Source of the DNA: BOG-908 sp963692875
GTDB lineage: Bacteria > Pseudomonadota > Alphaproteobacteria > Acetobacterales > Acetobacteraceae
DNA: 64,000 nt
Reading direction: 5' to 3'
Assembly (NCBI GenBank): GCA_965198755.1
Contig: OZ240673.1
Span: 1,178,001-1,242,000, forward strand
Part shown: piece by piece, positions 38,923 through 47,848 of the stretch
How positions within the stretch are numbered: position 1 is the stretch's first letter
Layout: each line of letters starts with the position of its first letter
Made by a program: the position numbers and the translations under genes
The notes under the pieces: generated by a model
Seen by the model: the letters and a program-made list of their open reading frames with translations, nothing else
What the model was told of the DNA's origin: nothing
Databases searched by the model: none

Positions 38923-40164
38923 TCAGGCCGCCCGGGCGAGCAGGCCCTGCGCGTCCGCACCCGTAATCCGGGCACGCAGCAGGCTCGCATGCGGCCAGGC
39001 GCCCGGCAGGCGGACCGGCGCGAAGTGCTCGGTGTGCCCGGCAGCCGCGTCCGACGACACCTTCTCGATCACCACGCTGGCCTCCGCCCCCACCTGCGCC
39101 TGGTGAAACTCGTCCGCGGCGCGCGCCGCCCCGGCACGCAACGCGGCAGCGCGCGCGCGCCGGACCTCGTGCGGCACCTGAGGCATGCGGGCGGCCGGCG
39201 TGCCGGCGCGTTCGCTGTAGGGGAACACGTGCAAGTAGGGGATCGCCTGGCCGCGCACGAAGCCCAGCGTCTCCTCGAACAGGGCGTCGGTCTCGGTGGG
39301 GAAGCCGGCGATCAGGTCGGCGCCGATGGCGATGCCGGGCCGCAACGCCCGCGCCCGCCCGATCACCTCGGCCGCCTGCGCCGCGCTGTGCCGCCGTCGC
39401 ATCCGCTTGAGCACCAGGTCGGACCCGGCCTGTAGCGAGAGGTGCAAATGCGGCATCAGACGCGGCTCGTTGCCGATCAGCACCCACAACGCCTCGTCCA
39501 CACCTGCGGGGTCCAGCGAGGACAGCCGCAGACGCGACAGCTCCGGCACCAGCGACAACACCCGCCGCACCAGCTGCCCAAGCCGCGGCCGGCCAGGCAG
39601 GTCGGCGCCGTAGCTGGTGACGTCCACGCCGGTCAGCACCACCTCCGCGTGGCCGACTGCCGCCAGCGCGCGCACCTGGTCCACCACCGCGCCCACCGGC
39701 ACGCTGCGGTTCGGCCCGCGGCCGAACGGGATGATGCAGAAGGTGCAGCGGTGGTCGCAGCCCTGCTGCACGGCCACGTAGGCACGCGCCCGGCCGCCCG
39801 ACCCCACCACCGGGTGAGCCACCGGTACGCGCGCCTGCATGATGTCGCCATGTGCCGAGCCGGCGCCGTCCGCCCACGCGCCCGCCTGCAGCTTCTCCTC
39901 GTTGCCGAGCACGCGCGCGACCCCCGGCAGGCCCGCCCAGCGCTCCGGCGCGATCTGCGCCGCGCACCCGGTCACCACGATGGGCCGCTCCGGCCGCTCC
40001 CGATGCGCACGCGCGATCGCCCGGCGCGCGTCCCGCTCCGCCTGGCCGGTGACCGCGCAGGTGTTGACCACCAGCGTGTCGGCCAATTGCGCGGTGTGGC
40101 CGCGGATCACCTCGCTCTCGAAAGCGTTCAGCCGGCAGCCGAACGTCAGTATCTCGGTCGTCAT
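38923..40164 (-). CDS. mtaB: tRNA (N6-threonylcarbamoyladenosine) methylthiotransferase
   Basis: A 413-residue radical-SAM enzyme that adds a methylthio group to t6A37 of tRNAs. The N-terminal UPF0004 domain supplies Cys10 (FGCRLN), Cys36 (NTCAVT) and Cys67 (TGCAAQ) for the auxiliary cluster; the radical-SAM cluster is Cys136, Cys140 and Cys143 (GCDHRCTFC). The C-terminal TRAM-like segment follows. The ATG at 40162-40164 overlaps the dapF stop by four bases. The operon dapF-mtaB-ftsY is conserved in alphaproteobacteria. Confidence 0.95.
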   Translation of the reverse strand: MTTEILTFGCRLNAFESEVIRGHTAQLADTLVVNTCAVTGQAERDARRAIARAHRERPERPIVVTGCAAQIAPERWAGLPGVARVLGNEEKLQAGAWADGAGSAHGDIMQARVPVAHPVVGSGGRARAYVAVQQGCDHRCTFCIIPFGRGPNRSVPVGAVVDQVRALAAVGHAEVVLTGVDVTSYGADLPGRPRLGQLVRRVLSLVPELSRLRLSSLDPAGVDEALWVLIGNEPRLMPHLHLSLQAGSDLVLKRMRRRHSAAQAAEVIGRARALRPGIAIGADLIAGFPTETDALFEETLGFVRGQAIPYLHVFPYSERAGTPAARMPQVPHEVRRARAAALRAGAARAADEFHQAQVGAEASVVIEKVSSDAAAGHTEHFAPVRLPGAWPHASLLRARITGADAQGLLARAA

Positions 40165-41234
40165 GCGGCGTAGGTAGTCAGATCCACGCTGCCGTGAAAG
40201 GCCGTGACCGCCGGGCCGGTCATCCACACGTGGCCGTGCGGCGCGTCTGCCTGGTGCGCGTGCCCGCCGGCCGCGTCCCTGCTTGCGCTGCTGCCGGCTG
40301 CGCTGCCGCCGCGCTCGCTGTCCCCGGTCATGCTGCGCCTGGCTTCGCTGTTTGCGGCTACGCTGCGCCCAGCTCCGCTGTCCCAGGTTGGGGTGGTTTC
40401 GGCTGCGGCATCCCCGGCCGTAATGTCGGCGCCCGCAGTGTCCAAACCCGCGCCGCGCCGGTCCGGCTCGCCAGCTTCGGTCTCCTCCGGCGCACGCCAC
40501 TCGATCAGCAGCGTGCCGCCATCCAGCTCCAGTTCCGCCCGTCGGCCCGTCAGCCCGCGCCGGTGCGCGTTCACCAGCGCCGCGCAGGCGCCCGACCCGC
40601 AGGCCAGCGTCAGCCCGGCGCCGCGCTCCCACACCCGCAGCCGGATGCGGTCCGGCGCCAACACCTGCGCAAAGCCGATGTTGGCGCGGTCCGGGAACAT
40701 CGGATGGTTTTCCAGCGCTGCCCCTGCCGCAGCCACGTCCACCACTTCCAGCGCCGGCACGAACACGGTCGCGTGCGGATTGCCCATCGAGACAGCGGCG
40801 GGACTGTCCGGCAGGTCGAGCCACAGCGTGTCACAAGCCGCCCGCAGCGGCACCTCGTGCCACGCTAGGCGCGGCGGTCCCATATCCACCCGCACCTGCC
40901 CGTGCGCAAGGCACTCGGCCGGCAGCACCCCGCTCACAGTCTCGATCCTGACGGCGCGACGCCCCGTCTCCTCGGCGAGCAACCGAGCCACGCAGCGTGT
41001 CGCGTTGCCGCAGGCGCCGGCCTCGGATCCGTCCGGGTTGTAGATGCGCATCGCCGCGTCGGCGGTGGCGAACGTGGCGGCCTCGATGACGATCAGCTGG
41101 TCCCAGCCTACGCCCGTGCGGCGGTTGCCGAGCGCGCGGATGGCCGGCGGCGCGAGCGTCAACGGTTTGGTGCGGGCGTCGAGCACCATGAAGTCGTTGC
41201 CGGCTCCATGCATCTTGCGGAACGCCGTGGGCAT
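40161..41234 (-). CDS. dapF: Diaminopimelate epimerase with low-complexity insertion
   Basis: A 357-residue enzyme converting LL- to meso-diaminopimelate for lysine and peptidoglycan. The two catalytic cysteines are Cys75 (GACGNATRC) and Cys212 (TLACGSGACAA). DapF is normally about 275-290 residues. Here roughly 80 residues (about 251-332), rich in Gly, Ala, Ser, Thr and Arg, separate IEWRAPEE from the final strand HGHVWMTGPAVTAFHG. The insert is in frame and lies before the last beta-strand, so the enzyme is probably active. The ATG at 41232-41234 has GGAG upstream. Confidence 0.93.
   Translation of the reverse strand: MPTAFRKMHGAGNDFMVLDARTKPLTLAPPAIRALGNRRTGVGWDQLIVIEAATFATADAAMRIYNPDGSEAGACGNATRCVARLLAEETGRRAVRIETVSGVLPAECLAHGQVRVDMGPPRLAWHEVPLRAACDTLWLDLPDSPAAVSMGNPHATVFVPALEVVDVAAAGAALENHPMFPDRANIGFAQVLAPDRIRLRVWERGAGLTLACGSGACAALVNAHRRGLTGRRAELELDGGTLLIEWRAPEETEAGEPDRRGAGLDTAGADITAGDAAAETTPTWDSGAGRSVAANSEARRSMTGDSERGGSAAGSSASRDAAGGHAHQADAPHGHVWMTGPAVTAFHGSVDLTTYAA
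40239..40484. repeat. Low-complexity insertion inside dapF
   Basis: The DNA is a loose minisatellite of gctgcgctgccg/gcttcgctgttt-like words. It encodes the Gly/Ala/Ser/Thr-rich insert of DapF; no clear fixed unit length is visible. Confidence 0.6.
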
Positions 41235-41250
41235 TGGGGCTCCGGAGGAA

Positions 41251-41383
41251 GGAAGAAAGCAGTTCTTTTTTGAAAAAAAGAACCAAAAAACTTTTGTTCC
41301 CTGGGGTTACGCGCCGTTGGAAAGGTCCGCGACAGCTGCGACAAAAGCTTTTTGCTTCTTTTTCTCGAAGAAGATGCTTCCTT
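41251..41383. repeat. Family-1 palindromic repeat, full copy
   Basis: Left arm gcagttctttttt-g-aaaaaaagaacc with aaaaaacttttgttcc; centre ccgcgacagc; right arm acaaaagctttttgcttc, tttttctcg and aagaagatgcttcc. It lies between dapF and the zinc-ribbon membrane protein gene. Confidence 0.88.
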
Positions 41384-41415
41384 ACTGCCGCCCCGCCTCC
41401 AACACCACCGCCAGC

Positions 41416-42159
41416 TTAGCGCGTGCCAGGCTTAGCGGTCCCGCTGAAATCCTCGAAAGTCACTCGCCAGCGATGGTCCGCCGTGCCGGACGTGTAGTGA
41501 ACAGAGAGGCCCTGCAACCAGGCCAGGGACGCCGCCGAGATCGCGTCGGTGCCGCGTATGTCGGCAACGCGGCAGACCGGATGATGCTGGGCTTGGGTGA
41601 GCAGGCAATCCAGCGTCACCTGGCCGGCCCGCGCCTCGCGGCCGAGCTTCGGCACCGGGATCGCAGCCCCCGCCGCCGCGGCGCGGGCCGGGTACGGGCG
41701 GCCGGTCACCTCAATCGGAGGTGCGAGCGGTGCTGCGGCCGGCAGTTCGGCGCCGGCCTGCTTGCCGGACAGCGCTGACCGCTGCCCGAGCGTCAGGCCC
41801 ACCTCCTGTTCTGCCACCGCTACCGCCTTGTCCACGGCGGGCTTCACCCGGCCGACCAAGTAGCCGGTGGCCAGCGACACCACGACGGCACCGCCCAGCA
41901 CGACGAGCCGCAGCACCGGCAGGATGGTCGGACGGCCGTCGGCCCGGCTGCCGGGCGGACGCAACGGCCTGGCGCATTCCGGGCAGACGAACGCCTTGTC
42001 GACCGGCACCTGCACCAGCATGCGCTGCATGCCGATCGAGCAGTAGTCGAGGTTGCCGCACCGGCCCGGCGTCGTCTCGCGGTCGGTGCGCCGGCGCGGC
42101 GACGCGGCAGCCGGGCTCACACGGGGCTCTTGCAGGGCGAAGGGTTGGACATTGGCCAT
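41416..42159 (-). CDS. Zinc-ribbon single-pass membrane protein of unknown function
   Basis: A 247-residue protein. The N-terminal part has a zinc-ribbon-like set CGNLDYCSIG and FVCPECARPL (about residues 34-67), of the kind found ahead of some substrate-binding or OmpA-like domains in alphaproteobacteria. One membrane helix follows (about 82-102, LRLVVLGGAVVVSLATGYLVG), then a Pro/Ala-rich linker and a C-terminal region of about 70 residues with two cysteines (LDCLLTQAQHHPVC). The topology would place the ribbon in the cytoplasm and the C-terminus in the periplasm. No function is assigned. Confidence 0.75.
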   Translation of the reverse strand: MANVQPFALQEPRVSPAAASPRRRTDRETTPGRCGNLDYCSIGMQRMLVQVPVDKAFVCPECARPLRPPGSRADGRPTILPVLRLVVLGGAVVVSLATGYLVGRVKPAVDKAVAVAEQEVGLTLGQRSALSGKQAGAELPAAAPLAPPIEVTGRPYPARAAAAGAAIPVPKLGREARAGQVTLDCLLTQAQHHPVCRVADIRGTDAISAASLAWLQGLSVHYTSGTADHRWRVTFEDFSGTAKPGTR

Positions 42160-42423
42160 GTTCGTTACCTACCGTAGCGCATACGTTCTGACTACGCATC
42201 GGTGATTGCATTTCGGCCGGCACATTCACGCGCAGCCTGCACGTTTTCGTGGCCCCGACGCCGGGACGACAACGAGCCGCCTTGCACCCCACTCCTCACG
42301 AAGCTACAACCCGCCCCTGATCGCGCGACCGGGCCTGTATGGGCATGCCTGGCCGCGACGCTCGTGCGACGCACCCGGTCCCGGTGCGCACCGCCACGAG
42401 GCCTACCGCAAAGGAGTAACGAA

Positions 42424-42627
42424 ATGCCCAAGATGAAGACGAAGTCTTCCGTGAAGAAGCGCTTCAAGATCACCGCCACCGGCAAGGTGCTCGCCGGCCC
42501 CGGCAAGAAGCGCCACAACCTCTCCGCCCGCTCGCAAAAGGCCATCCGCAGCAACCGCGGCAGCCAGACTCTCACCCATGCTGACGGCCTGACCGTCAAG
42601 CAGTGGGCCCCCTACGGCCTGGGCTGA
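42424..42627 (+). CDS. rpmI: 50S ribosomal protein L35
   Basis: A 67-residue basic ribosomal protein. PKMKTKSSVKKRFKITATGK and KKRHNLSARSQK are diagnostic. The ATG at 42424 has AAAGGAG upstream; the longer frame is spurious. It heads an rpmI-rplT-pheS-pheT group. The usual infC gene is not directly upstream in this window; instead a minus-strand gene lies there. Confidence 0.97.
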   Translation: MPKMKTKSSVKKRFKITATGKVLAGPGKKRHNLSARSQKAIRSNRGSQTLTHADGLTVKQWAPYGLG

Positions 42628-42638
42628 GGAGCGCATAG

Positions 42639-43058
42639 ATGGCACGCGTCAAACGGGGCACCACGTCCCACGCCCGGCACAAGAAGGTCCTCAAGCAAAG
42701 CAAGGGCTTCTTCGGCCGCTCGTCGACCAACTACCGCATCGCGCTCGAGCGGCTCGAAAAGTCGCTGCAATACGCCTACCGCGACCGGCGGGTGAAGAAG
42801 CGCGAGTTCCGCGCGCTGTGGATCCAGCGGATCAACGCCGCGGTGCGCGAGCACGGCATAACCTACAGCCGCTTCATCCACGGCCTGAACCAGACCGGCA
42901 TCGAGATCGACCGCAAGGTGTTGGCCGCCATCGCGTTCGACGATCCGGCCGCCTTCAGCGAGATCGTCAAGGCGGTGCAGGCGACCATCGAGGCGCACGC
43001 CGCAGAAACGCCGGCGGCCAACGCCAACGAACCTAAGGCGGCGGCAGCGGCTGAGTGA
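42639..43058 (+). CDS. rplT: 50S ribosomal protein L20
   Basis: A 139-residue protein that binds 23S rRNA early in assembly. It begins MARVKRGTTSHARHKKVLKQ, and contains FFGRSSTNYRIA and the conserved IQRINAAVREHGITYSRFI. An Ala/Glu-rich tail of about 20 residues extends past the usual 118. It lies eleven bases after rpmI and is surely cotranscribed. Confidence 0.97.
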   Translation: MARVKRGTTSHARHKKVLKQSKGFFGRSSTNYRIALERLEKSLQYAYRDRRVKKREFRALWIQRINAAVREHGITYSRFIHGLNQTGIEIDRKVLAAIAFDDPAAFSEIVKAVQATIEAHAAETPAANANEPKAAAAAE

Positions 43059-43378
43059 CTCATTGGGTGGGGCGGGAGCAATCCTGCCCCTTTCGATCAC
43101 GTCGCGTTGGCGTGCTGCCGGGTCTGCCTCATGTTGCGGCAGCTTCCCTGTTCGGCCTTGGCCTGGCTTTTGCGGCTCGTCTCCGTAGTTGAGGCTTGAG
43201 GCGGCCGTTAGCTCTCATACGGCAAGGCAAGCAGTTCTTTTTTGAAAAAAAGAACCAAAAAACTTCTGTCTCCGCTGTCGCGCGCTCGCCGGACAAATCC
43301 GCGACAGCCGAAATAAAAGCTTTTTGCTTCTTTTTCTCGAAAAAGAAGGCCTTGCTTCGCTGTCTTTAGGACCACCCC
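43059..43378. other. Intergenic region between rplT and pheS
   Basis: Contains about 160 bases of unique sequence and then a full family-1 repeat (43222-43360) ending 18 bases before the pheS start. No gene is supported. The repeat could reduce readthrough from rpmI-rplT into pheS. Confidence 0.55.
43222..43360. repeat. Family-1 palindromic repeat, full copy
   Basis: Left arm gcagttctttttt-g-aaaaaaagaacc with aaaaaacttctgtctcc; centre gctgtcgcg ... cgcgacagc; right arm ataaaagctttttgcttc, tttttctcg and aaaaagaaggccttgcttc. Confidence 0.9.
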
Positions 43379-44449
43379 ATGTCCGACGACCTTCAGGCCC
43401 TGCGCGACCAGACGCTCGCGTCGCTTGACGCCGCTCCCGACCTGCGCAGCTGGGACGCCATCCGCGTCGCCACACTCGGCAAGTCCGGCGCCCTCACCTC
43501 GCTCCTGAAGGAACTCGGCCGCACCGCCCCCGACCAGCGCCGCGAGCGAGGTGCCGCGCTCAACCGCCTGCGCGACGAACTCGCCGCCGCTATCGAGGCC
43601 CGCCGCGAGACGCTCGACGCCCAGGCACTCGCCGCCCGGCTCGAGGCCGAGCGCATCGACATCACCCTGCCGCCGCGCCCCGAGCCCGCCGGTTCTATCC
43701 ACCCAATCAGCCGCACGCTCGACGAGATGTACGCCATCTTCGGCGCCATGGGCTTCAGCGTGGCGGAAGGCCCCGACATCGAGACCGACTGGCACAACTT
43801 CTCCGCGCTCAACATCGCTGTCCACCACCCCGCGCGCGACGACCACGACACCTTCTACCTGCCCGGCATCGGCAACGGGGCGCCCCGCGTGCTGCGCACA
43901 CACACGAGCCCGGTGCAGGTGCGCACCATGCTGGACCAGCCGCCGCCGATCCGGGTCATCGTCCCCGGCCGCACCTACCGCGCCGACCACGACGCCACCC
44001 ACTCGCCGATGTTCCACCAGTGCGAGGGCCTGGTCATCGACCGCGCCATCACGCTGGGCCACCTCAAGGGCTGCCTGACCGACTTCCTGCGTGCGTTTTT
44101 CTCCATCGCCACCCTGCCCGTCCGCTTCCGTGCCAGCTACTTCCCCTTCACCGAGCCCAGCATGGAGATCGACATCGGCTGGAACCGCCGCACCGGCGAG
44201 CTGGGTGCCGGCACCGACTGGCTGGAGATCCTCGGCAGCGGCATGGTGCACCCCAAGGTTCTGGCCAATTGCGGCATCGACCCGCGGGAGTGGCAGGGCT
44301 TCGCCTTCGGCATGGGCGTCGAGCGAGTCACCATGCTGAAGCACAGCATGGCCGACCTGCGCCCGTTCTACGAGAGCGACGTGCGCTGGCTGCGTCACTA
44401 CGCTGCCTCGCCCTTCGCACCCGCCAGCCTGCACGAGGGCCTGGCGTGA
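43379..44449 (+). CDS. pheS: Phenylalanyl-tRNA synthetase alpha subunit
   Basis: A 356-residue class II catalytic subunit. The N-terminal coiled coil (about 1-100) is followed by PISRTLDEMYAIFGAMGFSV, motif 2 region (LRTHTSPVQVRTM, FHQCEGLVID) and motif 3 GFAFGMGVERVTML. It partners PheT encoded 67 bases downstream. The start ATG at 43379 is only 18 bases after a family-1 repeat, so a separate promoter would have to overlap the repeat, or transcription comes from rpmI-rplT. Confidence 0.97.
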   Translation: MSDDLQALRDQTLASLDAAPDLRSWDAIRVATLGKSGALTSLLKELGRTAPDQRRERGAALNRLRDELAAAIEARRETLDAQALAARLEAERIDITLPPRPEPAGSIHPISRTLDEMYAIFGAMGFSVAEGPDIETDWHNFSALNIAVHHPARDDHDTFYLPGIGNGAPRVLRTHTSPVQVRTMLDQPPPIRVIVPGRTYRADHDATHSPMFHQCEGLVIDRAITLGHLKGCLTDFLRAFFSIATLPVRFRASYFPFTEPSMEIDIGWNRRTGELGAGTDWLEILGSGMVHPKVLANCGIDPREWQGFAFGMGVERVTMLKHSMADLRPFYESDVRWLRHYAASPFAPASLHEGLA

Positions 44450-44516
44450 GAGTCGCTTCCGGCCAGCCGCCGCGCCGCCGCGCTGTCTCGCCAACCAATC
44501 CCTGCGAGCGTTCGTC

Positions 44517-46973
44517 GTGAAGGTCTCGCTCGCCTGGCTGCGTACCCACCTCGACACCGACGCGGACCTGGGCCGCATTACCACGACGCTCTCCAGCATC
44601 GGCCTGGAGGTCGAAGGCGTGGAGGACCGCGCCGCCCCTCTCGCCCCGTTCCGCACCGCCCGTATCATCGAGGCGGTGCAGCACCCCAACGCCGACCGGC
44701 TGCGCGCCTGCCGCGTCGACGTCGGCGCCAGCGAGCCGGTCAGCGTCGTCTGTGGTGCCGCCAACGCGCGCACCGGACTGCACGTGGTGTTCGCCCCGCC
44801 CGGCGCCTTCATCCCGGGCAGCGGCATAACGCTCAAGGTGGGCGAGATACGCGGCGTCACCTCGGCCGGCATGCTGGTCAGCGCGCGCGAGATGGCGCTC
44901 GGCCTTGACCACGAGGGTATTGTCGAGCTGCCGGACGCAACGCCGGTCGGCCTGCCCTACGCCAGCTGGGCCGGGCTGGACGACCCCGTCATCGAGATCG
45001 GCGTCACCCCCAACCGCGGCGACGCGCTGTCAGTCCGCGGCGTCGCCCGCGACCTGGCCGCCGCCGGGCTGGGCGTGCTGAAACCCTGGTCCGCCGCGCC
45101 GGTGCGGGAGACCTTCACGACACCACTCGCCTGGCGCCTCGGCTGGCCGGAAGCCTGCCCCTGGGTGCTCGGCCGCTCGGTCCGCGGTCTGCGCAACGGT
45201 CCCAGCCCGGAGTGGCTGCAGCGGCGCCTGTCCGCCATCGGCCTGCGCCCGATCAGCGCCCTGGTGGACGTGACCAACTTCTTCACCTTCGACCTCGGCC
45301 GTCCGCTGCACGTCTTCGACGCCGACCGCATCGGCGGCACCACGCTTACCCTGCGCCGCGGTGCTGCCGAAACCTTCCGCGGCCTGCACGGCCGCGACGT
45401 GACCGCCGGGCCCGACGACCTGGTGATCGCCGACGCCACCGGCGCCGTCTCGCTCGCCGGCATCGTCGGCGGCGAGACCACCGGGTCCCAGGAGGCCACC
45501 ACCCAAATCTTCATCGAGTGCGCGCTGTTCGACCCTGTCACCATCGCCCGCGCCGGCCGCCGGCACCAGATCAGCACCGACGCGCGGCAACGCTTCGAAC
45601 GCGGCGTCGACCAGGCCCTGCTGCCTGCCGCCTTGGACGCGGCCACGGCGATGATCATCGAGCTGTGCGGCGGCGAAGCCGGCAGCGTCGTCTCCGCCGG
45701 CGCCGAGCCCGCCTGGCAGCGCCAGGCCAGCCTGCGCTTCGAGCGCCTCGCCGGCCTGGGCGGCGCCGACACCTCTGCCGACGAAGCCGCCACCATCCTA
45801 GACCGACTCGGATTCGCCGAAGCCAGCCGGACCGCAGAACAGGTCACCGTCCACGTCCCGTCCTGGCGCAACGACGTGGCCGGCACCCCCGGACTTGAGC
45901 AGCACGATCAACTCGATCCGGCGCGCGCGCGCAGCGCCGCCGAGGGTGCCGCGCTGATCGAGCCGGAATGCGACCTGCTCGAGGAAGTGCTGCGCATCGG
46001 CGGCCTGGACAGCATCCCGGCCGTCTCCCTGCCGCGCACCTCCGCCATCCCGGAGGCCGTGCTCACGCCGCGCCAGGCGCGCAGCGGCCTGGCGCGCCGC
46101 CTGCTCGCCGCCCGCGGGTTCTGCGAGTGCGTCACCTACAGCTTCATGTCCGCAGGCCTAGCCGCCCGCTTCGGCGAGGCGCCGGCCGGCCTCGCGCTGA
46201 ACAACCCGATCGCCGCCGACCTCAACCAGATGCGTCCCACGCCGCTGGCGGCACTGGCACAGGCTGCGTCACGCAACGCTGCCCGTGGCGCGGGCTCCGT
46301 CGCGCTGTTCGAAGTGGGGCCAGGCTACACCGAGTCAGGCCAGGCGCTGGTCGCCGCCGGGCTGCGCATGGGCCCGCCGCCGCGGCATTGGCAGCCGACG
46401 CCCGCCGCCGCCGACGTGATGGCCGCAAAGGCCGACCTCTGGGCGCTGCTGGCCGCACTCGGCGTGCCCATGGAGGCGCTCAGCGTCACCGCCGGCGCGC
46501 CAGCACATTACCACCCCGGCCAGTCCGGCGTGGTGCGTCAGGGTCCGAAGATCGTGCTGGCCCGATTCGGCGCCCTGCATCCCAGCCTGGCTGCCCAGCT
46601 CGACCTCGCCGCGCCGTGCTGCGGGTTTGAACTGTTCCTCGACTCGGTCGCTGACCCGAAACGGCGCAGGCGCGCCGCGCCTGAACTGCCGCAACTGCAG
46701 GCCGTGGCCAGGGACTTCGCCTTCCTGGTGGGCGCGGGCGTCGCAGCCGATACCATTCTGCGGGCGGCGCGTGCCGCCGATCGTAAAGCGATCGTTAGCG
46801 TACGCTTGTTCGACGTGTTCGAAGGGCCTAGTTTGCAACCTGAGACAAAATCGATGGGCGTCGAGGTTGTATTCCAGGCCCACGAGCGCACACTGACCGA
46901 TCAGGACATCGAGGCTCTGAGCGAGAAGGTCGTGCTTGAGGTTGGCAAAGCGACCGGCGCCAGGTTGCGATGA
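44517..46973 (+). CDS. pheT: Phenylalanyl-tRNA synthetase beta subunit
   Basis: An 818-residue subunit starting with GTG. The N-terminal tRNA-binding OB domain (about 40-150) contains VQHPNADRLRACRVDVG and VVCGAANARTG; the B3/B4 editing and B5 domains follow (FERLAGLGGADTS in B5), then the catalytic-like domain (TYSFMS, LNNPIAADLNQMRPTPL) and the C-terminal anticodon-binding domain (LPQLQAVARDFAFLV). It forms an alpha2-beta2 enzyme with PheS. Confidence 0.96.
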   Translation: MKVSLAWLRTHLDTDADLGRITTTLSSIGLEVEGVEDRAAPLAPFRTARIIEAVQHPNADRLRACRVDVGASEPVSVVCGAANARTGLHVVFAPPGAFIPGSGITLKVGEIRGVTSAGMLVSAREMALGLDHEGIVELPDATPVGLPYASWAGLDDPVIEIGVTPNRGDALSVRGVARDLAAAGLGVLKPWSAAPVRETFTTPLAWRLGWPEACPWVLGRSVRGLRNGPSPEWLQRRLSAIGLRPISALVDVTNFFTFDLGRPLHVFDADRIGGTTLTLRRGAAETFRGLHGRDVTAGPDDLVIADATGAVSLAGIVGGETTGSQEATTQIFIECALFDPVTIARAGRRHQISTDARQRFERGVDQALLPAALDAATAMIIELCGGEAGSVVSAGAEPAWQRQASLRFERLAGLGGADTSADEAATILDRLGFAEASRTAEQVTVHVPSWRNDVAGTPGLEQHDQLDPARARSAAEGAALIEPECDLLEEVLRIGGLDSIPAVSLPRTSAIPEAVLTPRQARSGLARRLLAARGFCECVTYSFMSAGLAARFGEAPAGLALNNPIAADLNQMRPTPLAALAQAASRNAARGAGSVALFEVGPGYTESGQALVAAGLRMGPPPRHWQPTPAAADVMAAKADLWALLAALGVPMEALSVTAGAPAHYHPGQSGVVRQGPKIVLARFGALHPSLAAQLDLAAPCCGFELFLDSVADPKRRRRAAPELPQLQAVARDFAFLVGAGVAADTILRAARAADRKAIVSVRLFDVFEGPSLQPETKSMGVEVVFQAHERTLTDQDIEALSEKVVLEVGKATGARLR

Positions 46974-47000
46974 GGTGACATCAATGCCGGGCGCACAAGG

Positions 47001-47681
47001 ATGCCATCGATGAGCGGTCCCGATTTCAGCGTGCCCTGGGGCGACCTCGGCGGCGAACCGGAGCGCGAGGACAGGATCACCGAGGCGACGACCGGCCTCG
47101 CGCATGATTTCAACAACATTCTGACGGTGATCGCCGGCAACCTCGCCTTGGCGGAGCGGCATGCGGCGGGCAATGCCAAGCTAATCCGTCTGCTGAACAA
47201 CATGCGGCTGGCCACCGAACGGGGTACCGCGCTGGCCAAGACGCTGATGACCCTGGCGCCAGGTGAGGGCCAGCCCGGCCTGGCCGAAGAGGCCGACGCG
47301 TTCGACTTTCAGGGCGGGGTCACCAAGATATTGGTGGTCGAAGACGATCCGCAGGTAGCAGAGCTTGCCGTGACGGTGCTCGAGGACCTCGGCCACAAGG
47401 TCGACCTCCGGCCGGACGCGCCGTCGGCGCTTGCCCTGCTGCAAAGCAGCGTCGGCTTCGACCTGGTGTTCTCCGACATCGTCATGCCGGGCGGCATGAG
47501 CGGCATCGAATTGGCGGAGACGATCGCCAGCAGCTTTCCGCGCCTGCCGGTTCTGCTGGCGACGGGATATAGCACAGCAGCGTTAGCGCCTGGGGCGCTG
47601 CGGTTTCCGGTGCTGGCCAAGCCGTATAGCGTGCAGGAGTTGTCGCGACGGGTGGAGCAAATGCTTCCGGCGCGGCACTGA
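47001..47681 (+). CDS. Histidine-phosphoacceptor/receiver domain protein lacking an ATPase domain
   Basis: A 226-residue two-component protein. An H-box-like helix GLAHDFNNILTVIAGNLAL (His35) is of the type seen in hybrid kinases, and a second helix of a DHp pair follows to about residue 90. A complete receiver domain follows (about 109-222) with the acidic pair Asp115/Asp116, phosphoacceptor Asp159 (VFSDIVMPGG), Thr188 and Lys207 (LAKPYS). No HATPase domain lies between, so it cannot phosphorylate itself in the usual way; it could be a phosphotransfer or response module for another kinase, or an internal deletion of a hybrid kinase. The ATG at 47001 or 47010 may start it. Confidence 0.85.
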   Translation: MPSMSGPDFSVPWGDLGGEPEREDRITEATTGLAHDFNNILTVIAGNLALAERHAAGNAKLIRLLNNMRLATERGTALAKTLMTLAPGEGQPGLAEEADAFDFQGGVTKILVVEDDPQVAELAVTVLEDLGHKVDLRPDAPSALALLQSSVGFDLVFSDIVMPGGMSGIELAETIASSFPRLPVLLATGYSTAALAPGALRFPVLAKPYSVQELSRRVEQMLPARH

Positions 47682-47815
47682 GGAAGCAAGCGCTTCTTTT
47701 TCGAGAAAAAGAAGCAAAAAGCTTTTGTCACGGCTGTCGCGGACTCTCCCACACGGCACGACCCAGCGAACAAAAGTTTTTTGGTTCTTTTTTTCAAAAA
47801 AGAACTGCTTTCTTA
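47681..47815. repeat. Family-1 palindromic repeat, full copy with arms exchanged
   Basis: Here the gcttc-type arm comes first (aagcgcttcttttt-cgag-aaaaagaagc, then aaaaagcttttgtc), and the ggttc-type arm is second (acaaaagttttttggttc, tttttttc, aaaaaagaactgctt). The centre has ggctgtcgcgg. It lies directly after the stop at 47681 and just before lepA. Confidence 0.9.
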
Positions 47816-47848
47816 CGCTTCCTTCCTTTTTCGCCTATCTCCCTAGAC

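Noticed and set aside
38923..40824. A 633-codon version of mtaB
   Set aside because: The first 220 codons lie inside dapF in another frame; the MTTEILTFGC start overlapping the dapF stop is the family start.
42160..42423. infC expected upstream of rpmI
   Set aside because: No IF3-like sequence is present; the region is non-coding and the next gene is on the other strand.
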